Shown: in pieces, positions 1 to 13,200 of the stretch | How the letters are laid out: each line of letters opens with the position of its first letter | Numbering within the stretch: position 1 is the first letter of the stretch | Position numbers and translations under genes: made by a program | Notes under the pieces: generated by a model | What the model was told of the DNA's origin: nothing | The model's input: only the letters and a program-made list of their open reading frames with translations | The model's database searches: none | Source of the DNA: Rhabditophanes sp. KR3021 | Lineage: Eukaryota > Nematoda > Chromadorea > Rhabditida > Alloionematidae | Direction: 5' to 3' | Length of the DNA stretch: 64,000 nucleotides | Assembly: GCA_963281155.1 (NCBI GenBank) | Contig: CAUJLY010000006.1 | Coordinates: 8,246,001 to 8,310,000 of the forward strand

Positions 1-1866
1 TCAGGCAAAGATGCTATGGATCATTCTTTTGCTGTGAAGACCAAAAAGCTTCTAGAACAGATTCTCTAGAACATGAATGGGTTGATTTGGACCCATCAAC
101 TAAGTATGTTGGTCAAATGTATTGGGGAGAATACCCAATGGCTTTTGCTGCTTGTGCAAAACAATATGACTGCTTCCGTCTTCTCAAAGCATTCAAAGCT
201 GATCCAAATTTAAAGGATACTAATGGAAATACAGTATTGCACATGACAGTTATCCATAACTTACCAGAAATGGCTCAATTAGCATATGAACTTGGTGGCA
301 AATTATCAATCAAGAATAATTTGGGATTTACACCAATGGCTTTGTCTGCCAAAATGGCAAATAAACAAATGTTTGAGTTGATTTTGGATTTGGAAAAAGA
401 AACACTTTGGACTTACAGGTAATGAAATCATTTGGTTATTTTATAGAATGTATTTCAGAGATACCATTTGCCATGCGTATCCTTTATCAGGAATTGACAC
501 AGTTGACGAAATTACTGGTCATCTAAACAGTTATTCTATTTTGTCATTAGTTGTCTATGGAGTAAGTTGATATCATCTTAATTTTCACATTTGTTATCTT
601 GTTTACAGGAAAGTAGTAGGCATCTTAATTTCTTTGAAGGTCTTCTTGAAGATATTCTTGAACGAAAGTGGGAATCTTTTGGCAGAAAAAGACTTTTTCT
701 TTCACTAACGAGTTATTTAATCTATTTAGTAGCTTTTTATATAGCTTTCATGACAAGAGAAATTAGAAAATATCGCAAAACGACAACTCATACTTCTTAT
801 AATGACACATCCTCAACAATGTATAACCTCCCTCAATGTTACCTTTGGAACTATGAAGAAAGGGAAGGCCTATATTATCAAAAAACAAGGATGGTTTGCG
901 AAATAATTGCTTTTACGTTTGCCTTGATAATGAGTGGATTGGAACTAAAGGAGTTAATGCAAAGCGGGCAGCATCGGTGGCGGAAAATGACTGTATGTTG
1001 ATTGCTTTTTTAAAAAATGATGTCAATTTAATTATAAATGGTTTAATTTAGACAGCATTTCCAGAAAAAGCTCTGTACAAATTGTCTTTGCAAATCGTAC
1101 TTGTGATGATGCCGATTAGACTATCCTGTATATATCATGAAAATATGGCAGTAATTGAAAATGTGTTAGCCATTATTTCGGCTCTCTTTTCAACTGTTCA
1201 TTTCCTGTTTTACTGTAGAGGTTTAAAGTTTGTTGGCCCATTTGTGATCATGGTTTATAAGATTATCGTGGGAGATATGTTTAGATTCTTTTTAATTTAC
1301 TTAATATTTATCATCAGCTTTTCGCAATCCTTTTTTATATTGTTCTTGTCGTGTGAAAGAGAAAATATTGTAAACAATGGCACTACAACAATCGTTTCAC
1401 AAGAAGAAAGATTTGAAAATATTTTGCAAACCCCAACTCAAACAATGATGAGAATGTTCTTAATGAGTGTAGGCGAGTTTAGTGCAATTTATAAAAATAT
1501 CCATTACTGCAAGAGTGTACTTGCCACACAGGGCAAGATAATGTTTTTGATTTATGAATTATTGGTGACAGTGATGTTGTTAAATCTTTTGATTGCCATG
1601 ATGACGAGAACATATGAAAAAATATCAGAAACTCACAAGGAATGGAAACGACAGGTGATAAAATACATAAATGTGATTGAATTAAATTAAATTCATTATA
1701 GTGGGCGCAAGTGATTTTGATGATTGAACAATCTTTAACCCCCCAAGAACGCTTAATGTGCTTATTGAATTATTCTCGCCCTCTAAAAGCCGACAAAAGT
1801 CAACGTGGATTTTTGGTGCGCAAAAAATTACAACACAAGTATTCGTCGCACCGAACCAAAATTTAA
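1..1866 (+). CDS. TRPV-family cation channel, 5'-truncated by window
   Basis: This is the C-terminal two thirds of a TRPV channel (Inactive/OSM-9/Nanchung group), a plasma-membrane cation channel that in animals acts in mechano-, chemo- or osmosensation. I join exons 1-418, 459-561, 609-992, 1052-1654 and 1702-1866; all four introns are GT-AG and keep phase. The first exon reads in frame from base 3 and holds ankyrin repeats, including DTNGNTVLHMTVIH and the TRPV-typical YWGEYPMAFAAC. The transmembrane region follows. The pore region reads MFLMSVGEFS, and the last helix reads LLNLLIAMMTRTY. The post-helix segment QWAQVILMIEQSL spans the last splice junction and is the usual TRPV sequence after S6. 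The N-terminus and early ankyrin repeats lie left of the window. The pore looks closest to Inactive, but the subtype is inference. The gene ends at TAA 1864-1866. Confidence 0.9.
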
Positions 1867-3448
1867 ATTACATTTTAATCACACTTTATTACTTTTTAAA
1901 AATAATAATAAAACGGCTTCTGTAATGTCAATAAATATCAATAAAACCTAATTACACCAAACGATGAGGTCTAGAATATTACAATGAGCAAAAAATTTCC
2001 GCGTACTATAAGCTCGTTTTAAATTTTCCAAAAAAATTAAAATTGTTTCCATTTCCTAAAAAACTATAATCTGTGAAATTATTATTTACATACTTAATTA
2101 CCAATATATCCTGAATATTATCCAAAACATTACAAGTTGTGCCTTGCGTAATAACATATTTGTACATCCAAACCTGCCAAATCCACACAATTCTATCCTT
2201 CCAATACGTGAAAGCTTTTTATTTAGATTTTTATTTTCACTAATTTACACTTAGTTTATAACTTAACGTTTTATTTGTCTTATTAGTTATGTAATTTTAA
2301 TATTTTAGGTTTATTCAGAAATTTTATGTACAAATTAGCGATACAATTTTAGACGATACTTGGAAATTATAAAATATTTTATTATTTCAAACTTTCTTAC
2401 ATCAATATAATTTATAGTTACAAAGATTAGCTATTCTTTCAAATTGAGACAATTTATGTTCTTCAAAAAAGTATCTGTAAATGTGAATATCCATTAATTA
2501 GTGTGCAAAAAAAGATATTCCCATCATTATGCTTATACAGTTTAAAGCCTTTAAATAAAAATACATAGGCATTTATCTTAATACAAACATAAATAAAAAT
2601 AAATGTACTATCCTTCTCATATTTTCAATTCATTATTCAGTACCAATTTATACCGGCATGTGCGATATTTTGCTTTTGTCTCACCATTTATACTTCTAAG
2701 AGAGATTGCGATTTATGAGAGTAAAAGGAGAGCCTCTTTTACGCAACATATCCTGATAATGCCTTTTTTGCCTTACATCTATTGCTAACACCAAGTATGG
2801 ACTTTTTCACTTATCTTCTTATACATATATATGCATATTTTGAATGTTATAAACATATGTAGGAAGCAGTTGACGCAAATAACTTTTATTCAAAGTCAAA
2901 ACGTAGTCCTATCCAATTGAAGATGCTTCGATGCCAAGTATATTTCTTGCAAAAATTAAAAATATACTTTATCTACATTAAATAATTATTTTCTTTATTT
3001 TCGATAAGTTTGCTCTTCTCACGCTCTTTAAAAAGCACATTTTTTGTTGGTCTTTTAAAGCAAACACTTATGCTAGGTTAGTCTTTTGTTGGAAAAAGGT
3101 TATATTTAACAATCCAAAAGAGGCATTTAATTAAAGTCATATATAAATATATTTATATTATACTTACATACCCAATGCATGTACTTTTTATGGAGCCATA
3201 TTGCAATTGTTTAGTTTCGGCTAATAATTAAACTAAGTAGCTGCCATGCCTTACTTAACTTTTGCCTTTTTTATTAAGTTTAACTAGTATGGAGGGAAGG
3301 CCTTACGATTAAGACATATCCAGAACTTTAAAAATTCACTTCTTGATATGTGTATATTTGTGGCTCGCTCTATTTATTATAAATTATTCGTTAAAACGAA
3401 ATTGACATATCATTTTTCAGATTTTGGAATTATTGTCACATCCTAATC
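1867..3448. other. Intergenic region, TRPV 3' UTR and TBC1D16 upstream
   Basis: AT-rich DNA between two genes on the same strand. Open frames at 2006-2188 (-) and 2603-2788 (+) lack family resemblance and plausible splice context, and I read them as chance. Apart from the polyadenylation hexamer I see nothing identifiable. Confidence 0.6.
1907..1912 (+). terminator. Candidate polyadenylation signal of the TRPV gene
   Basis: A canonical AATAAA lies 41 bases after the stop codon. It is the first such hexamer downstream, so it is the likely signal. In AT-rich DNA the motif also occurs by chance. Confidence 0.4.
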
Positions 3449-6010
3449 ATGTCTGCTTTTTCTGAAATATTTCGCAAAGCTCATGGGGCGCTTAACAGTT
3501 TACGAGGTATGGTACATTAGTCATATTTGGTTAATCCGTCATAATAACTTTATAATATATTTATACATTTCTAGGAAATAACAATTATTTTATGGGGAAG
3601 GATGGTGAAATTGTTTTTTCAAAGAATAATGTTTGTGTTCACGAGGTTGGGGTTGTTGGAGAGGAGAGTGAAGATAATATCATACACATCCCGGGGTATT
3701 TGACTGTCCATTGCGCAAATGACGATGCTACAGGTATTACTTTGGTTTTGCAGTGGTTGCCAAACAAGACTTTAGAGAAAAATCCGGCTAGGTGCGTTTA
3801 AATTGTTTGAGCCTGAAGTTTGTTTGATTGGTTTTTGCAGAGTACTGACTTATGCCCTAAAATTAATAACGTCTGTTTGATATGTTCATTTTCAGTATTC
3901 GTTGCGTTTCTCCTCGTAATAGAGCAAAAGAAAGAACTGAAGAAAGCAATGGCAGGGCCGATGTATCCAGCAATTTTGATATTAAAATTAAAAAGCATCA
4001 CGACAAACAAGATAATGAAGACTTGGATGGCAATACAAACTCGAATGATGTTTCCTTGGAAATTGATGGTGATATGGTAGCAATTGACGTGAAAGAAGAC
4101 AGTGAAACAGTCAGACCGAGCTCTTTTAACTATAAATTTGAAAAAACAAATTCTCACGGAACAGGCAATCATTCAAAGGACAAGAAGGAAAATACAGGTC
4201 TAGGCATTGGTGCCGGCTTGTTTGTGCCTTCCATTAATGTTATCCCTAATACACCAGTCGAGATTGGTGATAACTTTGAACAGCATCTTACTATTTCCGG
4301 AAAGGATGAAGATACTCATTCACAATCGTCAGTCTCAACTTCTGGCGCCGACGAGTTAAGTGAAAAAGACGAACATTCGGAAAATAGTAGTTCGTGTGAT
4401 AATACAGATGACGAATCAGGTAAGTGCAGCCATCTTTATATTTTGTTCACATAATATATATCTATTTATTTTGATTGATTTTCCTAGGCCAATCTGTATT
4501 TCTGGATAGTTACCGTGCAAATTGCGCCTCACTTGTTTCATCAACTCCCGAAGGATTTGCCAAAGCACACAACTTGATACTAGTCAGTGAAAGCAAAAGC
4601 GAAGAAGAATGTTCTGTGGCTGTTGACCGTGGGCGAGCCATTTTTCAAACACCCGTAGCCCACAACGCATCCCTCTTTTCAGTTAATTTGGGCAAGATGC
4701 GTTCAATGCGCCTTTTTTATTCAAACTCGGAATGTAATAGTGGGCAGTTGGTTATAGCCAGTCTCGATTCACAATACAAAATATTGCATTTTCATCATGG
4801 TGGATTAAATAAGCTGGCTCATTTGTTTGAACAATGGAATGTCGTAAAGGGCCGTGGCTTAAAGGATGGCTCCCCTTCGCCAGTTCCTGACAGACACCTG
4901 TTGATATACCATCCGGAGGTCCAAAAAGTCGACATGGATCCAGAAGATGGCATTTATGAGAAAGTTAGTAACATTTTTTGGAAGAGTTATAAAAGTGGGG
5001 ATGGCAGTATTGAGGATAGTTTTACCCTAAGAAAGTCTATTTTCTTTGCCTCAATGGAACCTACTTTAAGAAGAGAAATCTGGCCATTCTTGCTGAGAGT
5101 TTATCCCTGGACATCTACTTTAGATCAACGTGAATCCATCAGAAATGACTTGTTTTTGGAATATCAGAAGCTCAAAAAACGTACTCTTCAAAGAGCCAAT
5201 TCAACGACAAAGTTTTTCTGGACAAATGTTGAAACTATGATAACAAAAGATGTTGTCAGAACTGATAGAAAGAATGATTTCTATGCCGGAGATAACAATC
5301 CTAACTTGGAAGTTATGAAGAATATCTTGATGAATTATGCAATTAGTTTTCCCAATGTCAATTATATTCAAGGGATGTCTGATCTTTTGGCTCCAATTTT
5401 GAGGACTATCGGGGAGGAAGCTGACACGTATTGGTGTTTTGTCGGTCTAATGCAACAGACTTTGTTTGTTCCATTTTCAAAAAATGAAAATAATATGATG
5501 GAAAAGAATCTCGATTATTTGCGCGAATTGATGCAAGTACTTTTGCCAGACTTTTATAAGTATTTGAAAAATTTGGGTGATGATGCAATTCAATTAATGT
5601 TTGTCCACCGTTGGTTGCTTCTTTTCTTCAAGCGTGAATTTGCTGAAGATGATGCCATGCATATTTGGGAAGCTTGTTGGTCTCGCTACCGAACAACCTA
5701 CTTTCATCTGTTCATATCAATTGCAATTGTTTCTATTTACAGTCCAGATATTATGCAGCAAGGACTACCAAATGATGAAATATTGCTTTATTTCTCTTCA
5801 TTAGCTAATCATTTAGATGCTTCAGTTGTCTTAAAAAAAGCAAGAGGCTTATTGTACAAATTTTGTAGAATGGAAAAGATTCCTTGCACATTGGCTGGAA
5901 TTGTTGATCATGATCAAACAGACGGCCAATGGAATAGCCACATGCCGCAACAAGTCTTTGAGTGTACTAAATTTCATGGATCAAATGAACTATGCCCATA
6001 TGCATCATAA
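3449..6010 (+). CDS. TBC1D16: TBC1 domain family member 16-like Rab GTPase-activating protein
   Basis: Four exons, 3449-3506, 3575-3791, 3896-4419 and 4488-6010, give 773 aa; human TBC1D16 is about the same length. It should accelerate GTP hydrolysis by Rab GTPases on recycling endosomes. The N-terminal part has the family-specific EIVFSKNNVCVH and a lipid-binding-like segment with GQLVIASLDSQYKILHFHHG. The middle (about residues 95-265) is acidic, Ser-rich linker. The TBC domain covers about 450-700. Its dual-finger residues are visible: Arg in ITKDVVRTDR (R524) and Gln in YIQG (Q561). The C-terminus GSNELCPYAS matches the end of the vertebrate family core. The start is the first ATG in frame, and the first exon (MSAFSEIFRKAHGALNSLRG) resembles the usual N-terminus. 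This is a confident orthology call based on two regions specific to TBC1D16 rather than TBC1D15/17. Confidence 0.92.
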
Positions 6011-6107
6011 ACAACGCAATCATTTTGTATCTTTATATATTTTTTTCTGCTTTATAAAAAGGATTCCTGATTAACTGAAAATGGAGTTTTAAATTCCAAC
6101 AATATTT

Positions 6108-6113
6108 AATAAA
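6108..6113 (+). terminator. Candidate polyadenylation signal of TBC1D16
   Basis: AATAAA begins 98 bases after the TBC1D16 stop and before the next candidate start at 6182. Position is right, but the motif is short. Confidence 0.4.
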
Positions 6114-6181
6114 ATTTGGTTCACCAATATTTTTAAACAATAGTAAACGATTGACCACCATAATATATATGCGAACAAACA

Positions 6182-6518
6182 ATGAGTAAACAACTAACTA
6201 TACAAGCAAGGCTCATCCTCAGTTACGTAATTTCCAACCTCGACGGACTGAGGGTAAGTAATTAATTAATCTACTAATCATTTAACTTGTATATTTTAGT
6301 TTATTTATTATCCAATAAAAGTCTTGAAATCATTAAGCCCTGGCACCAGTAACCTTTGTATTTTAAACAACATTTGTTTCATAAAGTCATTCCCTTATTT
6401 GGTTCACGTAATTTCACAATTAAATAGGGAAGAATTGATAATTTTAAATGACCTTCCATTGAAGCCTGATTTTATTAATTGCGAGGAAGTAACCATTTTC
6501 CAAGAGAGTAGATCATAA
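6182..6518 (+). CDS. Small two-exon hypothetical protein, 96 aa
   Basis: Not recognised. An ATG at 6182 opens a 24-codon exon (6182-6253) that ends at a consensus donor GGTAAGTA. A 46-nt intron follows, ending TATTTTAG. The second exon (6300-6518) continues in phase 0 to a TAA. Intron size and signals match the confirmed genes here, which is the main reason to call it. The product has no signal peptide or clear membrane span. Its C-terminal half, with QLNREELIILNDLPLKP followed by an acidic stretch, faintly recalls the end of the Rpb4/RPC9 RNA-polymerase subunit fold. That similarity is weak and I do not assign the function. It lies 172 bp after TBC1D16, on the same strand, and converges on the myosin gene. 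Confidence 0.45.
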
Positions 6519-7277
6519 TAGATATTTGTGTAAACAATTTGGCAGCATCTTAAACAGTGATAATATTGCTTCATTATTCAACTATTTTTCGTTAATTTCT
6601 TTGTTGAGAATAATAAAAAAATGATTTAAATATTTATTTATATTGTTGATTTCTCGTTTAAAAGGATATATGTATATATTAAATTGAAAAAAAATATAGG
6701 CATTAAATTATTAAAATAAGAAGACAAAAGTGTATGCTTTTTAGACCAATGGATACGCACACAGACATATATAGTGTGGATATATGTTGTAAATTTATAA
6801 TATTGACATTTGTTAATTGTTGTGTTTTTTAGATTGAAGATAAGTAAGTTAATTATCAGAAAGAAAGTGTGGAAGAAACTATCAAATGATTAGATGTATT
6901 TTTGTGTGCAAATTATAAGTACCCGACTCGTAAATGGATGGACAGCTTTTACTAGACAATAATGTTAAAAGGTTTCCATTTAGATATAGTAGGCTGAAAT
7001 ATATATTGGATCGAACAAAAAAATACGGTGTTCTAATTTGTGGGGAAAAGGAATGAGAGAGACTTAGAATTTAACAAAAATTGAGTTTCTAAAAATTGTA
7101 GATAAATTATTGAAGAATACTTACTTATATATCAGATCTTCAAAAATATGATAAAAACAATTTAAGAAAAGTATACTTAAGTGATTGCTTGTTAATATAT
7201 AAATAGAGCGACATACAAAAGGAAGGCAAATATAAGGAAGAGAATTGAGTTGTTGTCACCAGGTTTGGAAAAGGGGT
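6519..7277. other. Convergent 3' intergenic region
   Basis: This stretch separates the small hypothetical gene from the end of the myosin gene and should carry both 3' UTRs. It is very AT-rich. I see no coding potential or structured element. Confidence 0.55.
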
Positions 7278-10200
7278 TTAAAAGGTACCATCCGTTCCAA
7301 TACTTTCGACATCTTCTTGTTGGAGATTGTCACTGCTACTGTTGGCGTGAGCAGGAGTCAATGTGTTTCTACTTCCTGAGAATGGACGTCTAAGATTGTT
7401 TCGGCGTGTATTTGCGGATGATCTCAAGGTGGTGATGTCACGTTTTAAGGTTTCAGTGGCCTCATTTAGATCATCAAGCTCACGTTGAAGGGCTCTAGTT
7501 TTAGTTTTTTCTCTGGAAATTTCTTCTTCGAACTCATCCATTTGACGGCGCATTTGACGTTGCTTGATGTTGGATCTTTCAGCCTAAAATGTTTTAGGAC
7601 AATTAAATGAAAATATTGTATATACTTACCGTTTCCTTAGCTTGATCAGCAGTTCTCTTTTCATCCTCAGCAGCCAAGGTAGCTTCAACTAATTTTTTCT
7701 CTAACCTACGATGTTGTCTTGAAATTGCAATTCTTTCAGATGATTCTGATGTAATTTGTTCTTCCAGGAATGTGATTTTAGTCTCCAGAGCAGCAATTTG
7801 AGTGCGAGCTCTAGATTGGGAAGAGGCTTCAAGTTCAGTAATTTTTCCTTTGAGCTCTCTATTAATTCTTTCCAAATTCTGCTTATCAGATTCGGCTTTT
7901 TGTCCATGACTACGTTCCATAGAAATGTCAGAAGTCAATTGCTCCAATTGCATTTGAGCTTTACGAAGTTTATCTTGAACTAATTCAACATTGCTTTGTT
8001 CTTCCTCCAATTCATCTTCTAATTGTGAAATTTTGCTGTCATAGCGCCTCTTGTCTTCAGGAGAAAGAGCAGCTCCCTTGTTGATAGACTCTTCCAATTC
8101 GGCAAGTTCAGCTTCAAGATTACGTTTAATAGTCATGATACTAGTATATTGCTCGGAAAGTCCTTGATTTTCAGATTCAAGTGTTCGTAATTTACGTTCA
8201 GCTTCCTTCAAAATAGCACTGTTTTCCTCGCGAGCTTGACGGGCTTCTTCGGTTTCTGCTTGAGCATCGCGGAGCATAGACTGAAGTTTCTTCAATTGCT
8301 TATTGTAGTCATCCTTTAATTTATTAGAACCTTCCAATTGCATCTCCATTTCACTAAGTTGGGATTCAAGCTTCTTACGTTGGTTAGTATTGGACAGCTT
8401 ATTTCTTCTTTCAGTTTCAAGTTCATCTTCAAGTTCGCGAATAGTCTTTTGAAGTAACTTTCTTTTTTCTTCTCCCTCTTGTTCCTTGGCAGCAAGATTT
8501 CTGTCAAAGTCATTCTTTAAGGCTTGTGAGTTAACTTCTTGTCTTAAACGGTTGTCTTCGGCATTTTGCATAGCTTCATCTAATTCTTCGACTTGACTCT
8601 TGTAATGTAATAATTCAGCTTCGAGTTGTCTCTTAGCCTTTTCCAATTCATGAACATTTCTACCATAGTCATCTTTGTTAGATACAAGATCATCCAATTC
8701 GATTTGTACCATCTTCTTGATTCTGTCACTCTCTTCAAGATCAGCTCTAAGACTATCAACTAAAGCATTCATATTCAGAATCTTAGTTTCCTTTTCACGA
8801 CATTCTTGAGCCAATTGATCCTTGTCAGTAACGGCATTATTGAAGTTGCTACGTTCTTCATTAATCTGTTGATCAAATTTACGTTGTTTCTTTTCAATCT
8901 CTCTCAAATTACCGCGAGTATTTTCCAATTCAATATTAACATCTTCAAGTTCTTGCTGAAGCTTCTTTTTGGACCTTTCGGTACGATCGCGTGAGGCATC
9001 TGCGTCAGCAGCAGTCTTTAATGCAGCTTCAAGTTCTCTCTGAGCTTTCTTTTTCAATTCTTCAAACTGCTGCAAGTTAACTTCTTCAGCCTTCTTCCTG
9101 GCTTCAGCTAATTCTTTACGAAGATTGCCAACCTCACGTTCATGCAAGCTCTTTAGTCTTTCCAATTCTTCATCCTTTTCAAGAGAAGCAGCCACGGCAT
9201 CTTCTAAGCTGCGAATTTTTGTTTGAGCAGATAATTTTTGCCTAGTTTCGTCTTGTAAAGTTTCATTCATCTCATGCAATTGTATTTCCAAACTGGCAAT
9301 TTGTCTCTCAAGAACAGATGCCGTTTGGTCGTCTCCTTCTTTTTGTTTGGAAATTAACTCATACTCTTCTTGAAGTTTTTGCAACTCAAGCATTATACTG
9401 TGTTTGGAAGATTCGGCATCGGCATATTTCAATTGAAGTTCATTGTTGTTAATATCAAGAGCCTTTCTCTTTCTTTCAGATTCTTGCTTTTGCTGTTGGA
9501 CAGTAGCAAGTTCTTCGCTCAAATTTTTATTTTGACTTTCTAAGGTCATTTTGGACTTCTCCATTTGAGCTCTAAGTCTACCGACTTGCTCAAGTTGATC
9601 ACGCAACAATTCAATTTGCTCTTGATGTTGGAACTTAGCTTCGTCTTGCTTTTCTCTGAAATGCTTAGCTTGGGTTTCCAAACTACGTGTAGCATGAGTC
9701 AGTTCTTCGTCTTTTTTCTTTTGAATCTCAAGAGAAACGGCAGTCTTGTCGGCAGCGTCAATGCATTCAGTCTTCAGTGATTCCAACTCTTCTGCAAGGT
9801 CACGACGGGAGCGATCGGCTTTGTTGCGAGCTTCTTTTTCAGATTCAAGATCATCTCTTAATTCCTCAATTTGAAGCTCATAGTCACGAATTTGTTTTTG
9901 GAGATGAGTAAAGTTGGCAGCTTCTTCGTCAGATTTAGTCAACAATTTTGCAATTTCCTCTTCACGACGCATCAATTGTTGGTTTAATTCTTCGAGCTTC
10001 TCTCTCTTTTCTTCGACTAACTCCTTGTGCTCGTTTAGCTCATGTTCAATTCTTCTTTTGACCTTTTCAATGTCAGCACGCTGTTCACGTTCCTTAACGA
10101 TTTCCTGTTCCAAATCTTGGAGATTGGATTCAAACTTGGAGCGTTGCTTCATAGCAGCTTTAGATTTGTCTTCTTCTTCCATCAACTTGTTGCTAATTTC

Positions 10201-13200
10201 ATTGGAACGGTCATCAAGAATTTTCTTTTCTTTAAGCAACTTCTCATAAGCATCCTTAAGTTGATCTAATTGGTCAACATTTGATTTGAAACGCTTATCA
10301 ACCACATCTTTGTCAAGTTGCATTTTTTGGCGAGCTTGTTCCTCCTCTTCGAGTTGCTCTTCCATGTCTCTGACAAGTTCCTCCATCTTTTTCTTCTCAA
10401 TCATAGTTTCATGGAACTTGCTATCTTCTTCCTCGAGACGAGCATTCAAGTCATCAACAACTACTTGCAATTCATTAGCACGCTTCTTGATTCTTTCATT
10501 CATGTCTTCAATTTCGGCTTTTTCTTCAGCCTCCTGTTGGAGTTGTTGAGCCAACAATTGGCGATCCTGTGAAAGAGCAGCATGACGACTTTTAACTTCC
10601 TCAGCTTCAGCAGCAATCTTTTCTAGTTTGTCTTGGACGGTACGAAGTTCATCGTTCTTAGCAGACAATTCAGCTTCTTTGTTGGTGACTTGGAGTAAAG
10701 GCTTGACCTTCGTGAAAAGTCTCCACCATTGCCAATTTCTCAATTTTAACCAAGAAAGTCCATTTCTTTGAAGGACGCGAATAGCATTAGATTGTTGAAT
10801 TCTCATTTGGAATCTCTTTTTGGCAAGGAAACCTCTGCAAATTGCTTGGAATCTGATGATTAAGTCTGTTAATTTGACGTCCCTTTCTTCTTCAAGTTTG
10901 GCTAATACACCAGCACGGAAGAAAATTTTAGATTGCCCAATTCTGTACAAGTTTTCATCCATATCAAGATGTTCGATGACCTTTCTAACAGATTCTTTTC
11001 CATCCATAAAACCTTTAGGGATTATATTCGGAGCCAAAATTTCGTAACGGTGACGAAACTCTTGGAAAGGAATTCTATTTGGGAAACCTTGTCGGCAGAT
11101 TCTGATGCCTTCAAGAACTCCATTACACCTCAATTGTTCAAGAACAAGTAAGGGTGACACCTTTCCAGGTTTCTTCTCGTGATTGGGAATAATACAACGA
11201 ACAAAATGAGGGACGGTGTTTCTTAAAGTAGTCATCAACTTGGCTAATTGATCTTTGTAGACTTGTGAGACGGTTCTGAACATTCCTTTTCTGTTTCTCG
11301 CTCCAAATGCATTCGATGTGGCCTCGGTAGCTCCCATTCCTGCGAACTCAGCGTCTTTCCAAATACTGGAAACAAATACATCACTTGAATTTTGCATTAA
11401 AGACACAACATTCTCATTCAATGGATCCATGTTTTTCATTAACCATTGATCAGCACTGTAGTCAACTCTGCCAGCATAATGGATAATTGCAAAGTCGCTT
11501 TTTGCTCTCATTTCTGGAATCAAAAACTTGGAATGCTTTTCGTGATTGTGGGCAAGTTTTTCAACTAAGGAACGATCTGTAGCTTTTGGGAAAAGACATT
11601 GTTCGTCTAGAAGTGCCAAAATTCCCATATGTTTGTCAATAAGATCAATCGCTGGTTGCAAATCTAATCCAAAGTCAATGAACTTCCAGTCAATACCTTC
11701 GCGTTGATATTCTTCTTGCTCTAATACAAACATAGTATTATTAAAAAGTTGTTGAAGTTTTTCGTTGGTGTAGTTGATACATAATTGTTCGAAACTATTG
11801 ATGTGGAAGATTTCGAAACCAGCAATGTCCAGAATTCCGATGAAGGATGCTCCTTGGCGTCTGGTTCTGTCGAGTGACTTGTTTAATCTACTGACTAGCC
11901 ATTTGAACATTTGTTCGTAACAAGCTTTACTGATAGCTTCAACAGAAAACTCGGCTTGTTCCTTAGATTGGGCTTTTTGAACAAATTCTCTGCCGACTTT
12001 GATTCGTGGACGCAAAAGAGCCTTGGTAAATTCTTGAACGGGAATTCCAAGTAAGTGACAAACTTTTTGAGCAACACTATCGTCAATGATGGCGGCTTGT
12101 TCGGACTTCTTTTCTTGCATAAACTCAATGTTGCCGAACATAAGAACAGTACTGACAATTTTGAAGATTGAGTCAATTTCATCCTTTTGGAAACCCATAA
12201 TCTGCATGGACTTGACGGTATTTTGATATTCAAAACTATCGTCGACATTAGGCAAACTGATGTAACCATTGTTTAAATATCTATATTGATCACTGTCCAT
12301 CAACAACAAGCTTTTCTTTTCCTCGCTTGAGGCTCCTTTCAAGAGTTGGTAAAAGACGTGGAATGATCTTTCATCAGCAGCTTGTCTACAGGTACGTGAC
12401 TTTTCGAGTAAGTAGAATTCGATGTTTCCACCAGAAATAAATCCTGACATGTCAAAGTTGATTCTAATGAATTTGCCAAATCGAGAACTGTTGTCATTCT
12501 TTACAGTCTTACTATTTCCAAAGGCTTCCAAAATTGGATTAGCTTGCAAGAGCTGTTGTTCAAGTTCTCCCTGAAAGCATAAGCAGTAAGTTAATTGTTT
12601 TTGAAAAGCGGTTAATGTTAGTCAAAAAAGATGGGGTTAGTATAAGCATTTTGTTTTTAGAGCAAATTAATAAGCTTGTAAAAGTGTGCCGCAAAAACTT
12701 ACAATGCAATTTCTTTGCTCATTCTGAACCCCAAAAATCAAATAAAGAGTAAAAAAGGAAAAGGAAAAAATTTAATTTAAAAATAATAACCCTAGAAAAA
12801 ACAAACCTTAGAAATAACATCTCCCTTTCCATGCTTAGCTGCTCCCGCAACATAAGCTAAATACTGAATTACTTTCTTGGTATTCTCAGTTTTGCCTGCC
12901 CCAGACTCTCCGGTACACAGGATAGATTGATCTTCATGTTCGGAAAGCATTGAACGATATGCTGTATCAGCAATGGCGAAGATATGTGGTGGCATCAAGT
13001 TACGTTTGCGACCTTTGTAGGTATCAATTAAAGTCTCGGAGTAGATTGGGAGACGTTTGTAAGGGTTGACGACCACGCAAAAAAGACCAGAATATGTCTA
13101 AATGATTCATTAAAAATAAGATAAAATCGAACTTACGTAAATTAAGTCGGAGTAGTATCGTTCCTTAAGATTATGCAATACACTAGCCTCATTAAGACAA

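Noticed and set aside
9914..10572. Plus-strand frames rich in Ser/Phe/Leu opposite the myosin rod
   Set aside because: These are antisense shadows of the Glu/Lys/Leu-rich coiled coil, which typically reads as Ser/Phe-rich on the other strand.
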